A program made the position numbers and the translations under genes. Positions 30,738 through 37,252 of a DNA stretch of 64,000 nt are shown one piece after another. Within the stretch, counting starts at the first letter, position 1. Every line of letters starts with the position of its first letter. The stretch is from Engraulis encrasicolus (Eukaryota > Chordata > Actinopteri > Clupeiformes > Engraulidae): the NCBI RefSeq assembly GCF_034702125.1, contig NC_085870.1, forward strand, positions 3,154,071-3,218,070. Reading direction: 5' to 3'. Below the pieces are notes generated by a model. It was given only the letters and a program-made list of their open reading frames with translations. It made no database searches and was not told where the DNA came from.

Positions 30738-33297
30738 ACTCACCTCAGCTTGGAGGACCTGAGGATTGTGGTCAGAGACACACAGTTGCCTTCCATGACG
30801 CCCCGGCCCACGGTGGGCGTAGAGCCTTTCCTGCACGCCGCATAGAGGGCACACGCCAGCCAGTGGACAACCTCGCCCTGCCAGGGGGAAGACAAATACT
30901 CATGAGTAAGTCAACGGCAACGCATTTAGATGTGTTCTAGCATCCCTATAAGAGGGTATGTCCATCCGTCGTTCTGTCCATCTGAAATGCATTCCTTAAA
31001 ATGCATTTCCCTCCTGTTTCCACAAGGCGGCAGAGTGCATAGACGGACGCATCTTTGTCCGCATTTCGGACTTGTTTGCATTCAGATGGGTGGTAGATGT
31101 TTGATCTACTACATTACGCTGTTGTTGCTTTTTTTAGACCAACAGATGGAAGCAAACAAAACAGACACTGTGTTAAGATATAGAGAAAACATATACTTTG
31201 AAGGCCAAAATTAATATGAAAAACTCTAAATAACAAAAGTGTTTCCAAGATTGGATGTTTGATACAGTGCTACTGTACATGGGGTTAAAAGGATGTTCCA
31301 GTCATCAAGTGCCCACATGGTTAATTTGAGGCCTGAAGTAGAGGGTACCATAAGGTCATTTTGTCCAAAAGCTGTTTTTGAGTCCCTCCTCTTCCATCAA
31401 TCATTAAATCTGAGTGCCCTATTTTTTTTGGAATACACTGTACAGTTCCCAAATATTATGGAAAATCAATTATAACTCCCAAAGCATACATAGTTTCCAA
31501 GATCTAGAACCCCAAAATGGCAAGACTCATCATCATGCTTTTCGCAAATTCAGCTTTTAAGGCTTAATATAGCCAAAAATAATCAAGGAATGCTATTTGT
31601 GAGTACATCATCTGGAAGACAGGGTCATATTGAGGGGCCATTGTGATTTTTAGGCCTGTATCTTCCTTCAAACTAAAACCAGAGGTGTGAAAATCTGCTT
31701 GTAAATGTTGTATGCAATTCACAGGCTTGAGAGGTGGGCATGGCACCCCAACTTTGGAGGGCCTCATCTCCGCAACCGTTAGACGTAGGGTGCTAATACT
31801 TGGTATTCTTTCAATTGACATCAAAAGGTACCTGTATGTGAGATATCGGGTAAATCGGAGAGGGTCATGTGGGGAAGGCGTGTGAATTGACATGGAATGA
31901 CCCTAATGTAATATAATGGATTGAAAGCGTTTTCATGAGACAATCGTCTAAAACAAGCACACCGACATCAACAATAAATGGACACATATAGGCGTCAAAC
32001 ACCATGATTTAACACATTTCACTTCTCTGCAAAGTTTCAAACTGAAGGCCAGCACTAATAAGTGCAATAAGTGTTGACAAAGGAATAAATCTGCTACCAA
32101 TGTATAGAAAACATTACTCCATGACATCTGCCAAAATAATACGCTTACTAGCCATGTTAAAATAATAGATACACACATTCTTTCTTATTGCTCTTAATAT
32201 CAACACAACACTCAATATTTGATTGAAATATCAACACCCTGGTATTTCTGTCCCTTCGCTGAGGGCAGGGCTTTTCCATTCGCTGGTACCAAATAATGGC
32301 ATAGCCTATCAAGAATACCAGCATGTGGAATGCAACTATCAATATTGTCACTAAAGTCAGACTTGTCTTCATAAGTGTTGGTGAGATGTCTTCAAAGGCG
32401 TGTTCAAGTGCACCAGGCCTATGTGACAGCCATTTTTAAAAGTCTAGAACTAGGCGACATACAACTCAACAAGGCACAACTTAGAAGGGTAGAAACCACT
32501 TTGAAATCTTGACATCTGACAATCATACCATCTCCAAAAGCAGCTAAACTACCTGTGCTTTCGAATGCTCACTTGACGCAGAAGCTGACACTTTCCGATA
32601 GCAAACAGGATTCTACTGCAGCAATGAGCTGTCGACTGCCTGCCAGCCCTTTAAATTATGAACCAGTAGCGAATATTAGGCTACCGAGTTTCCTGGCAAG
32701 ATTACCAGCAAAACCAGTAGGCTACAACTAAACGAGAGTAGTGGCGTGATATAAACACAGCCCTTTTAGAAAAAAAAATGTGATATAAACTAATAATTAC
32801 GAGGCCAAGCTACCTAGCCACCAAAGCTAGTAGTTCAAACGAACCATATGTCGCAACAGTGTCAAACTGCGACAGCTGATCGCATTTTGAATGCTACCCC
32901 TCACGAGCTATGGGGGCTAACGACAAGCCTTTGAAGTTAGATGGACATGTTGGGTCAGCTTGGTTGTTTGTTGCACAATCGCATTAACTGAGGCGCCCCT
33001 CACATTCGCAAACAATGCTACCAGATCAGTATTCTTAACCGACAACTGAAAGCTTTACCACCTTTATATATTCAACATAGCTACTGAGCTAAGAAAAATA
33101 AGCTAATTAGCTAGCAAACCGGACGAGCCGTAGCGTACCTCCAGCGTATATGTATTCCAAATCGCAGTGAAGTTTTGCATGGCTTCAGTTGCTGTTTCTT
33201 CGTCCATATTCAGCTCTTGACAAAGGGCTTCGAGGCTCTTCTTGACAGAACCATCATCTGCTTTCCCAGACTCGGAATCAGATTCATCTCCCCGCAT
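3585..33297 (-). CDS. rbl1: retinoblastoma-like protein 1 (p107), 17 exons, 3' end outside window
   Basis: This is a pocket protein that binds E2F4/5 and, through the pocket, LxCxE proteins; it represses cell-cycle genes within the DREAM complex in the nucleus. Seventeen exons with GT-AG junctions join in one frame of 863 codons; human p107 has about 1068, so the C-terminal part is missing off the left edge. Seen in order: the N-terminal cyclin-like domain (exons 1-6), pocket A box (about exons 9-13, with [11 protein letters not shown] at its start), a spacer (exons 14-16) with a Ser run and a KRRL cyclin-docking motif, and the start of pocket B (exon 17). It is called p107 rather than p130 because of [39 protein letters not shown] and the short A-box linkers. 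The start at 33297 gives a length matching the family. Introns carry an LTR element and many MITEs. Family identity is very sure; the exon edges are my reading. Confidence 0.95.
3813..4181. mobile_element. hAT MITE
   Basis: Ends TAGGGCTGCACGATAT and its complement ATATCGTGCAGCCCTA. Flanked by CAGGAAAC/CTGGAAAC (8 bp, one mismatch). Rich in CGATAT motifs. In the intron 52 bp upstream of rbl1 exon 17. Confidence 0.88.
4305..5471. mobile_element. non-autonomous hAT element
   Basis: Ends TAGGGCTGGGCGGTTTT and ACCGCCCAGCTCTA; exact 8-bp duplication ATGAGCAC at 4297-4304 and 5472-5479. No intact transposase. Confidence 0.92.
6060..6690 (+). repeat. TCTCC/CTCCT pyrimidine tract
   Basis: Long imperfect CTCTC/TCTCC repeat with interspersed TATAATGTC units. 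It lies downstream of the rbl1 exon 16 donor. Confidence 0.92.
6556..6592 (-). repeat. stray copy of rbl1 exon 16 3' end and donor
   Basis: CTCACCTTCCTAAAGAAGAG with GGCCAGT matches the real boundary at 6692-6723 apart from one base, about 135 bp away, within the pyrimidine tract. Confidence 0.85.
6698..6897 (-). CDS. rbl1: rbl1 exon 16 (end of spacer)
   Basis: 200 bp encoding [20 protein letters not shown] and ending [14 protein letters not shown], the conserved entry to pocket B. Acceptor TTGCAG|CGGTGA, donor GGAAG|GTGAGG, bordered by a long pyrimidine tract on the plus strand. Confidence 0.94.
6957..7290. mobile_element. hAT relics
   Basis: A left end TAGGGATGCGCCAATACCG at 6957 and internal GGTATCGG motifs to 7260, then another left-end-like TAGGGCTGGGTATCA at 7274. 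No matching right ends were found. Confidence 0.5.
7291..8457. other. rbl1 intron 15, rest
   Basis: AT-rich sequence, a short CA repeat near 7800, and CA repeats next to the exon 15 donor. No gene. Confidence 0.6.
8458..8712 (-). CDS. rbl1: rbl1 exon 15 (spacer)
   Basis: 255 bp encoding [20 protein letters not shown] and RLVWDD, then a Ser/Thr/Pro-rich stretch ending GQQLNIPLP. The KRRL motif corresponds to the p107 cyclin A/E docking site. Acceptor AACCAG|ATGTTC, donor GCCAG|GTACAA. Confidence 0.92.
8770..9123. mobile_element. TTAA-flanked MITE (copy 1) in rbl1 intron 14
   Basis: Ends ATAAGGTACACTGTGCAGG and CACAGTGCACCTTTAA. The left TTAA is mutated. Same family as 57428. Confidence 0.78.
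9128..9205 (-). mobile_element. SINE fragment
   Basis: ACAGGAAGCGAGTGAGGGAG resembles the reverse of the 23558 family body. No head is present. Confidence 0.45.
9206..9695. other. rbl1 intron 14, rest
   Basis: Single-copy looking sequence with a poly-G run near 9510 and a poly-A run near 9620. No gene. Confidence 0.6.
9696..9867 (-). CDS. rbl1: rbl1 exon 14 (spacer)
   Basis: 172 bp encoding VNFPSNFDT, a run of seven Ser from an AGC-type repeat, a Gly run, and [19 protein letters not shown], which matches the p107 spacer. Donor AAAG|GTAGGA. Confidence 0.92.
10039..11506. mobile_element. non-autonomous hAT element in a TG repeat
   Basis: Ends CAGGGCTCTAAATTAAC and GTTAATTTAGAGCCCTG. Both flanks are TG repeat, consistent with a TGTGTGTG duplication. 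Subterminal motifs (ACTAGCCAAATTGGC) recur near both ends and in the element at 62221. Confidence 0.88.
11507..11720. repeat. TG microsatellite with ATTTCCCAAAGGA islands
   Basis: TG repeat broken by CCTCCTTCGATTTCCCAAAG at about 11594 and 11666; more islands are at 12146 and 12190 beyond the inserted MITE. Confidence 0.9.
11721..12137. mobile_element. hAT MITE
   Basis: Ends TAGAGATGTACAGGATCC and GGATCCGGTGCATCTCTA; exact 8-bp duplication GTGTGTAC at 11713-11720 and 12138-12145. Internally repeated GGATCCGG(T/C). Confidence 0.92.
12138..12280. repeat. TG microsatellite (continued)
   Basis: The same compound repeat right up to the donor of rbl1 exon 13. Confidence 0.88.
12289..12453 (-). 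CDS. rbl1: rbl1 exon 13
   Basis: 165 bp encoding [20 protein letters not shown] and [20 protein letters not shown], ending VPTVEE. Acceptor CCGCAG|GTGATT, donor GGAG|GTAATA. A TG microsatellite starts within 12 bp of the donor. Confidence 0.95.
12454..13179. other. rbl1 intron 12, near exon 13
   Basis: Contains a degenerate GACAGACAGA-rich stretch near 12770-12840. No gene. Confidence 0.6.
13180..13480. mobile_element. palindromic MITE, copy 1 (right end decayed)
   Basis: Begins GTGATACTGTCCCATTTTTGG and contains two facing copies of AGTTAACATTGAGTCCTATG. Same family as 21380 and 22814. Confidence 0.75.
13570..13722 (-). repeat. tandem copies of rbl1 exon 12 3' end
   Basis: Two units of about 72 bp, each with the complement of GCAGCCCTACTACTTCTACA followed by AAG and a donor (GCATGT in one, GTACTG in the other). 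The junction for a third unit was cut by the LTR element. Confidence 0.9.
13721..14622 (+). repeat. 5' LTR
   Basis: 902 bp, TG...CA. Matched in two pieces by the 3' LTR (16407-16639 and 17521-18197). The second part differs at only a few positions by eye, the first part at more. Confidence 0.88.
14706..16349 (+). CDS. gag-like protein of the LTR element
   Basis: 547 codons, intact. The N-terminal 200 residues are charged and helical in look (many Glu/Lys, repeated Leu spacing), as in gag-like proteins of BEL/Pao elements. The C-terminal half is strongly basic (Lys/Arg-rich) and could bind nucleic acid; no CCHC knuckle is present. The frame starts 84 bp after the 5' LTR and ends 57 bp before the 3' LTR, so it fills the element. 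The function is inferred from position only. Confidence 0.6.
   Translation: MAEEATVKSIIQLKQERTLVKTAFMKQANYLSSEIGHLTKSDIQTEYKKLCSHCREVSDANYEYKLGLLAEADGEEDEEKELNPKDEADLLKTMEDCMNRLEEARHHVQSSLWSRYAEGELTFAVEKAEWTCEQAHGIPVSIVNKDGYEHQVERAKQLVADVVAGFKEWEEWIPKEEKADLDGRIKGLRKLKNNLVAKKGEFLTVLRTTEEERQETTLQTQSAPQPAQQSINKMNPTSLPSLHGSRREQKEDSCVDVVLTAHKDLGKLDKNTRGGEEEILKPCIQSGQSGRDGQVPAASNKMLLLSSRRRKNGRAHRVSYLVKSEELNPMTSDNFSKKKKKRACQNLLKEQVKEKTPKPLTRRQLLSQVATLSDPRGLGTPLKQKGAILARTKFFSPALTRPQVKKIKPVAPSSGASGPVMLKGKRNHYVLQNTVDGNELKTQFRRSQTGPAVKKRSNHRKFSSLTKVTKVIAWAWRAAKIWKGLLAKTPARSGPKWEGLPPEESKSKLAASVQQTTTHSLDVEKDAETDIRPVSILKSDHKTKQKR
16407..18197 (+). repeat. 3' LTR, split by an 881-bp insertion
   Basis: The LTR is interrupted at 16640-17520. 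The bases ATGCTGCC (16632-16639) and ATGCTGCT (17521-17528) flank the insert and are present once in the 5' LTR, so they look like an 8-bp target duplication. The insert has internal inverted segments (CAGCCAAGTAAA near 16712 and its complement near 17440) but no clear terminal repeats. Confidence 0.8.
18203..18340 (-). CDS. rbl1: rbl1 exon 12
   Basis: 138 bp (46 codons, phase 0 at both ends) encoding [20 protein letters not shown], the [17 protein letters not shown] end and the pocket A core. The donor is CAAG|GTACT, immediately followed by the 3' end of an LTR retrotransposon: the intron has only five native bases here, and they are the element's target duplication. Confidence 0.94.
18341..19014. 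other. rbl1 intron 11
   Basis: AT-rich; I see nothing beyond normal intron sequence. Confidence 0.6.
19015..19118 (-). CDS. rbl1: rbl1 exon 11
   Basis: 104 bp encoding [20 protein letters not shown] and [15 protein letters not shown] of the pocket A cyclin fold. Acceptor TTTCAG|ATTTTG, donor ATGACT|GTAAGC. Confidence 0.94.
19440..19552 (-). CDS. rbl1: rbl1 exon 10
   Basis: 113 bp encoding [20 protein letters not shown] and [17 protein letters not shown]. Acceptor TTACAG|GACGTG, donor CATGG|GTGAGG. Confidence 0.93.
19891..20057 (-). CDS. rbl1: rbl1 exon 9 (start of pocket A)
   Basis: 167 bp encoding [20 protein letters not shown], then [20 protein letters not shown]. Acceptor CTCAG|ACCCGC, donor TTCAA|GTGAGT. 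The 5' half of this exon, with its acceptor-side intron, is repeated upstream (see 20015-20450). Confidence 0.95.
20015..20450 (-). repeat. repeats of rbl1 exon 9 5' half with acceptor side
   Basis: The real exon start (complement of CGTCAGAGGGGTAGAGGGCG) is followed by copies near 20148, 20270 and 20385, each with the AGCATG(G/A)GGATAAAGAGGAGG intron side. They decay with distance. Confidence 0.9.
20451..21242. other. rbl1 intron 8, part
   Basis: No element ends or exons recognised. Confidence 0.55.
21243..21630. mobile_element. foldback element hosting the nested MITE
   Basis: Outer ends GGGGCCTATTACTATAATAC and GTAGTATAGGCCCC; inner arms CTGGTTCAGGATGAGTTAAG pair with CTTAACTCATCCTGAACCAG. 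Relatives lie at about 26325-26490 and 35530-35695. Confidence 0.8.
21380..21592. mobile_element. palindromic MITE, copy 2, nested
   Basis: Begins GAAGTGATACTGTCCCATT and ends TGTGACAGTATTACTTAA. It interrupts a larger inverted-repeat element (21243-21630). Confidence 0.8.
21669..21855 (-). CDS. rbl1: rbl1 exon 8
   Basis: 187 bp encoding [36 protein letters not shown] and ending LQQHFEK. This block separates p107 from p130. Donor GAAG|GTACCT. A CA/CG-rich microsatellite lies directly upstream of the acceptor (plus-strand 21870-21991). Confidence 0.95.
21870..21991. repeat. CA/CG microsatellite
   Basis: ACAC and ACGC units directly upstream of rbl1 exon 8. Confidence 0.9.
22814..23152. mobile_element. 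palindromic MITE, copy 3
   Basis: Begins TTAAAGTCATACTGTCCC and ends GGGACAGTATCACTTTAA. The full-length copy has long inverted arms and a central GAGACCAGCTGGCGGCTAAC. Confidence 0.85.
23186..23250 (-). CDS. rbl1: rbl1 exon 7
   Basis: 65 bp encoding [21 protein letters not shown]. Acceptor CTTCAG|ATACTC, donor AACAA|GTGAGT. The short exon size and phase fit the join [13 protein letters not shown]. Confidence 0.92.
23558..23760 (+). mobile_element. tRNA-derived SINE
   Basis: A tRNA-like head with a pol III B box (GGTTCGATTCC, 23622-23632) is followed by a body with CTTCCTGTCTCTCCTCCACT and an A-rich tail after AATAAAGGCTG. Sister copies are at 26495, 44693 and 51368. Confidence 0.85.
23761..24688. 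other. rbl1 intron 6, part
   Basis: No exon or clear repeat seen. Confidence 0.55.
24693..25250. mobile_element. piggyBac-like MITE
   Basis: TTAA at both sides (24689-24692, 25251-25254) and ends CCCTCTTCAGACTGG and CCAGTCTGGATAGGG. It sits 24 bp from the donor of rbl1 exon 6. Confidence 0.85.
25279..25436 (-). CDS. rbl1: rbl1 exon 6
   Basis: 158 bp encoding [20 protein letters not shown] and [14 protein letters not shown], almost identical to p107. Donor GAAG|GTGAGT. A piggyBac-like MITE ends only 24 bp past the donor. Confidence 0.95.
25754..25882 (-). CDS. rbl1: rbl1 exon 5
   Basis: 129 bp encoding [20 protein letters not shown] and then [19 protein letters not shown]. Acceptor CTGTCAG|GTAATT, donor TTCAGAG|GTGGGA. 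Confidence 0.94.
25883..26494. other. rbl1 intron 4, part
   Basis: Contains a relic of the foldback family near 26325-26490 (CCAGGTTAAGTTAACCTTGA). No gene. Confidence 0.55.
26495..26652 (-). mobile_element. tRNA-derived SINE
   Basis: Reverse copy of the 23558 family. The B box (complement GGGAATCGAACCCG) is near 26587-26600. Confidence 0.82.
26724..26788 (-). CDS. rbl1: rbl1 exon 4
   Basis: 65 bp encoding [20 protein letters not shown]. Acceptor TTGCAG|ACGTCT, donor AAAGG|GTAAGT. The phase agrees with both neighbours. Confidence 0.93.
26789..27462. other. rbl1 intron 3
   Basis: Plain AT-rich intron sequence; nothing recognised. Confidence 0.55.
27463..27663 (-). CDS. rbl1: rbl1 exon 3
   Basis: 201 bp encoding [17 protein letters not shown], then [20 protein letters not shown], and ending RQPRSRKHR. 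This matches the N-terminal p107 block closely. Acceptor CCTCAG|CTTAAT, donor CACAG|GTGACC. Confidence 0.95.
28015..29599. mobile_element. non-autonomous hAT element
   Basis: Ends TAAGCCTGTCACGATA and TATCGTGACAGGCCTA; exact 8-bp duplication ATTGCGCT at 28007-28014 and 29600-29607. Contains a GA repeat (28868-28940). No intact transposase frame. Confidence 0.92.
28868..28940. repeat. GA microsatellite
   Basis: GAGA repeat inside the hAT element at 28015. Confidence 0.92.
29608..30645. other. rbl1 intron 2, part
   Basis: Some internal similarity (CTAATGTCTATTAGTGTCTAG near 29823 and 30000). No gene. Confidence 0.5.
30646..30736. repeat. CT microsatellite
   Basis: CTCT repeat next to the rbl1 exon 2 donor. 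Confidence 0.92.
30744..30877 (-). CDS. rbl1: rbl1 exon 2
   Basis: 134 bp encoding [17 protein letters not shown] and [17 protein letters not shown], the conserved start of the N-terminal cyclin-like fold. The acceptor is CTGGCAG|GGCGAG and the donor CTGAG|GTGAGT. A long CT repeat lies just beyond the donor. Confidence 0.95.
30878..33138. other. rbl1 intron 1
   Basis: Long first intron. Holds the repeat related to base 1341 at 30936-31040. A 71-codon minus-strand frame at 32157-32372 has a hydrophobic start but no other support. No gene called. Confidence 0.6.
33139..33297 (-). CDS. rbl1: rbl1 exon 1 (start codon)
   Basis: 53 codons from ATG at 33297 to a donor (GAG|GTACGC), ending in phase 0. 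It encodes [20 protein letters not shown], which aligns with the p107 N-terminus. The acidic stretch before it is short, as in fish p107. Confidence 0.93.
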
Positions 33298-34081
33298 TTT
33301 GAAGGGTTTTCGAGGAGGATGCACGCCACAAATGTAAATAAACAACACAGTCTCGAGACACCAGTTCCTTCCCCAAAAACCTCCGACTGCTATCCCACAA
33401 TGCCCAAGGATCCACTGGCGCGAAAACTGTCTCATCAGAGCCAATCAGATTTGGAGGTTCCACGTGACAAAACAGCTGCGGCTGTATGTCAAGCCGACCA
33501 CAAGGAGGCGCAATATCTTTTGTCTTTTTGTCCGACAAACACGTTTGGTTGCACCCGGAAGTGTTGTGATGGAAAGAAAGGAAAGGGGAAAGCGTCAACG
33601 TTGTTGTTTTACACTTCTGAAATGATACCGTGAAAGGATACAGAGGGACAGAATTTCGGTTATTACAAGAATGCCCATGCAAGTGACCGAAGAAAACCAA
33701 CTCGGTGTGTGGTGGTGGACTCTGACCAGCTTTCCCAGATAGGATACAACTTCGATTTCAGTGCAAGTACTACGTGTAGTTCATAAATTAAGGTAGCTAG
33801 TGCTTAGCTGCTCCACATGTACCCTGTTAACCAAGCGGAATTCACGCCAGTTGGTGACACTGACACCACATCTTACAGAAACAAGGAGGGTCCTTGAATC
33901 GAGACATTACAAAGCAAACAAAAAGTAACGGTTCACACTCGCGACAGCTGGCAGTGGTTCACGCGACTAGCTACTAGCTCTAGTAACTGAAGACAACTTG
34001 TGCTGCCACAGGAAGTTGACCAAATCAAAGACTCTGAGCAACTGATCCTGTCTTGTACCTGTACAGAAGGAGGTAAGAGGA
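33298..34081. promoter_or_regulatory. divergent promoter between rbl1 and gtf2b
   Basis: The rbl1 and gtf2b start codons are 784 bp apart and point away from each other. On the rbl1 side there is an E2F-like site (TGGCGCGAAAA, 33416-33426) about 120 bp above the ATG, a CCAAT box (GCCAATCAG, 33440-33448), and a CCCACAATGCCC block (33395-33406) that resembles the ZNF143 core. E2F control is expected for p107. No TATA box is obvious. Whether the whole span is promoter, or part is gtf2b 5' UTR, cannot be seen. Confidence 0.6.
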
Positions 34082-35032
34082 ATGGCGTCGACTAGCCGTG
34101 TAGATTCACTGCCAAAAGTGCAATGCCCCAACCACCCAGACGCCCTTCTTGTGGAGGATTACAGGGCTGGGGATATGGTGTGCCCCGAGTGCGGCCTAGT
34201 TGTTGGCGACCGAGTAATTGACGTGGGTTCCGAGTGGAGAACATTCACAAATGAGAAGGCTACCAAGGACCCTTCCCGTGTGGGAGATGCTCAAAACACT
34301 CTCTTGAACGGGGGAGATCTCACTACAATGATCAGCAAGGGCACAGGAGCCGCCAGCTTTGACGAGATGGGCAACTCCAAGTACCAAAACAGGAGGACCA
34401 TGAGCAGTTCAGACCGTGCCATGCTCAACGCCTTCAAAGAAATCTCAACCATGGCTGACAGGATCAACCTCCCAAGAAACATAGTGGACAGGACGAACAA
34501 CCTGTTCAAGCAAGTGTATGAACAAAAGAGTCTGAAGGGCCGCAGCAACGATGCCATCGCCTCAGCCTGTCTGTACATCGCTTGCAGGCAAGAAGGGGTC
34601 CCCAGGACTTTCAAAGAAATCTGTGCCGTGTCCAGGATCTCCAAGAAGGAGATTGGACGCTGTTTCAAACTTATTCTGAAGGCCCTGGAGACCAGTGTGG
34701 ACCTCATCACCACTGGAGACTTCATGTCTCGCTTCTGCTCCAACCTGGGCCTCCCCAAGCAGGTCCAGATGGCTGCCACGTTCATCGCCCGCAAGGCCGT
34801 GGAGCTGGACCTGGTTCCCGGTCGCAGTCCCATCTCTGTGGCCGCCGCTGCCATCTACATGGCCTCTCAGGCCTCTGCCGAGAAGAAGACCCAGAAGGAG
34901 ATTGGGGACATTGCAGGTGTGGCCGATGTGACTATTCGACAGTCCTACCGCCTCATCTACCCGAGAGCCGCAGACCTCTTCCCACCAGATTTCAAATTCG
35001 ATACCCCTGTGGACAAGCTACCTCAGCTTTGA
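34082..35032 (+). CDS. gtf2b: transcription initiation factor IIB (TFIIB)
   Basis: TFIIB bridges TBP-bound promoters and RNA polymerase II in the pre-initiation complex. The 316-codon frame from ATG 34082 to TGA equals the usual vertebrate length. Seen: the N-terminal zinc ribbon with Cys15, His18, Cys34 and Cys37; the B-reader/linker around [20 protein letters not shown]; and two cyclin repeats (about 118-200 and 212-316) with [40 protein letters not shown] and the C-terminus [13 protein letters not shown]. It is nearly identical to human TFIIB. The coding region has no intron, whereas human GTF2B has several, while rbl1 and chd6 beside it are heavily split. It is therefore a retrocopy or has lost its introns; the frame is intact. 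Confidence 0.97.
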   Translation: MASTSRVDSLPKVQCPNHPDALLVEDYRAGDMVCPECGLVVGDRVIDVGSEWRTFTNEKATKDPSRVGDAQNTLLNGGDLTTMISKGTGAASFDEMGNSKYQNRRTMSSSDRAMLNAFKEISTMADRINLPRNIVDRTNNLFKQVYEQKSLKGRSNDAIASACLYIACRQEGVPRTFKEICAVSRISKKEIGRCFKLILKALETSVDLITTGDFMSRFCSNLGLPKQVQMAATFIARKAVELDLVPGRSPISVAAAAIYMASQASAEKKTQKEIGDIAGVADVTIRQSYRLIYPRAADLFPPDFKFDTPVDKLPQL

Positions 35033-36060
35033 ACATTTCTGATTTTTTGTTTTTGTTTTTTTGGGCCCCCTTCCTTGTGTTCTTGGGTTTTTTTCATAAC
35101 CACCAATTTACATTAGTAACATTTCTAATAACATTTCTAGGCAAATATAAGTCTTGTAGGCAACCTGTTGAAAAAGGAAACGCATTCCAAAGTTGTAATC
35201 TAGAATTGCTTAGTGTACTTAAGTTTAGTTCATAAACAGCATTTGTGTGTGTGTGTCTGTCTGTGTGATTTCTGAGGCTCTTTTCAGCCGGGCAAGATGT
35301 TTGTGGTACCTCTCTCTTTGGTCTTTAAACTGACCTGTCAGAAATGCATCTCAGATTTGATGCCACTGATTCGGTTCTGAAGATATCTCGTCCCAGCATA
35401 ATCTTAAATATAGTGGCGGAGACCTTTTTTTTTTTTTAACTGTGGAAGTTTAAAAAACAAGCATTGCTGGCTGTGTGTGGGCAGAATTTGCCTGATAATA
35501 TTTGCCCCCCGCTTGTATACCTGAACTACCAGGGTAGTATTCCAAGAGCCTGGCTCAGTAAACCAGGTTAAGGTAACCTTGAGGTTGTGGTAAATCACCT
35601 GGAGTCCTCATTTTCTTAACGAAATGATACATGCAGGTACATCTATTAGCATGTTTGTTTACCACTCCCTGTAGGTTAACTTAGCCTGGCGTGACCCTTC
35701 TGAAACACTGAAACTGCCTCTGACCAGCGACTAGTAAATGCAAGAAACTGTGATAACGGGGAGCCATGTACATGTCTGCCTGCTGTAGGCATAGGCACTT
35801 GGAGACGAGAGCCATGGCTGTTTCTAACAGAGGCTTTTTGAAGACGTCGGTCAGTCCCATGTTTTCGCTGCAGTGGTCACTGCTTTAGGATTTCACCTGC
35901 TAATCTGAACCATGTGTGTTGGTTTATGATATGGTCTTGAAGGCACCTAGTCATAGCCTTGCATCTTGCTAATTCTTTTGGTTAAAGGTTAAAGGTTGCC
36001 CGCTAAGGGAGGTATCTGTTTGCTGCCTTGTTAATAAAATATCGAATTGAGCACCTTCAA
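35033..36060 (+). other. gtf2b: gtf2b 3' UTR and flank
   Basis: Follows the gtf2b stop. An AATAAA at about 36033-36038, with a T/G-rich stretch after it, is the likely poly(A) signal. A MITE relic at about 35530-35695 (CCAGGTTAAGGTAACCTTGAG) is also found in rbl1 introns at 21290 and 26350. No other gene is seen. Confidence 0.6.
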
Positions 36061-36164
36061 AACAAACTCTTGGTCATCATTGCTTTTGTTTCATGATTCT
36101 GAAGTGACAGCAGTGTATTTGTCATCTGGTGAGAAGTGTAATGCTACTTACCATTAGACCAGGG

Positions 36165-36530
36165 GTGTCAAACTCAAATGGACAGAGGGTCAAAATCAAA
36201 ATCTGGAGGGAAGTCAAGAGCCAAACTCAATGTTTATTTACAAAAACAGACTAAAATTGTATTTTGTAAAATTTCACAGATTCAGATTCCCATCATAGTT
36301 CTTATGTGCCTGCACATATTGTGTTGTATTTGAGTGTGAGCTGTTTCACTGGCCTGGGCCCACTCATATTCCTGTGATACACAATTTTTCATGTTCAAGT
36401 TTTAATACGCTATACATTTATGGTGTATGTGGGCCACCTGTAATACTTATTTGAAATGATCTCGAGGGCCAAATAAAATGACTACGGGACAGATTTTTCC
36501 CCCAGTACAGACCTGAGTTTGACATCCCTG
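36165..36530. mobile_element. hAT-like relic
   Basis: Ends CAGGGGTGTCAAACTC and GAGTTTGACATCCCTG. Flanks CATTAGAC/ATTTAGGC suggest a decayed 8-bp duplication. Confidence 0.65.
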
Positions 36531-36952
36531 ATTTAGGCAGTGATGGGCAACCTAGATTCAGAAGATATAACCAGAGAGAGTAGATAAGAGAGAGGTTCCG
36601 CTGGCCCATTGTTTCCGGGTTCTACTGTCACAAGGGAAAGGGGGGGAAATCCCCCTTTAGGCAGACCTAAGGACTGTTCTATTCATTCTTGGAGCATTAT
36701 GACACGCCCCTTTAGGCAGACCGGAACCTGGTCACGTTAGGTGCCCATAGAAACCTATTATGTTGGCATATTTCTATATACCGGTACCAGAGACGATCTA
36801 TATGCAGAATTAGGATTAGAATAGAGAATCTATTATTAGAACTATATGATTAGAATAGAGAATCTTTGCCGGTACTTAAAGAATCTCTGATATAACCCAG
36901 TGCCACATACGCCATAATGGCTGCTTTTACCTGTCCTCCATTTAGAGCAGGA

Positions 36953-37252
36953 GTGGGGAACCTGTGTCTCGAGGGCCCCCGATGTAATATGTAATATGCC
37001 CCCGTTTTAATGTTATGCAGCTTAACATGAAATATGAGATATTTTGACATGGAAAATACATTTGCAATACAATCCAGTTATATTCAGGGGACCTAGAGAG
37101 GGGGGATCTGTTTAAAGGTGGCTGCCTTCAATATAGGCCTAAAGAGCAGGGGGAAATCCTGGTTTTTGTTCATAGTATGGCCCTCGGAGGACTTTAATGG
37201 CCCTCGGATGAATTTGAAGTGGCCCTTTGCATGAAAAAGGTTTCCCACCCCC
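36953..37252. mobile_element. hAT-like relic
   Basis: Left CAGGAGTGGGGAACC, right GGTTTCCCACCCCCCTG. A related right part is at 22040-22245 in rbl1 (GGTTCCCCACCCCTG). Confidence 0.6.

Noticed and set aside
32157..32372. Minus-strand frame of 71 codons with a hydrophobic N-terminus that looks like a signal anchor
   Set aside because: It lies in rbl1 intron 1, is AT-rich, and has no homologue I recognise and no splice or promoter support.
33175..33633. 152-codon plus-strand frame across the rbl1 start region
   Set aside because: Antisense to exon 1 and the promoter; no recognisable domain.
34582..35235. 217-codon plus-strand frame overlapping gtf2b
   Set aside because: Out-of-frame shadow of the TFIIB coding sequence.
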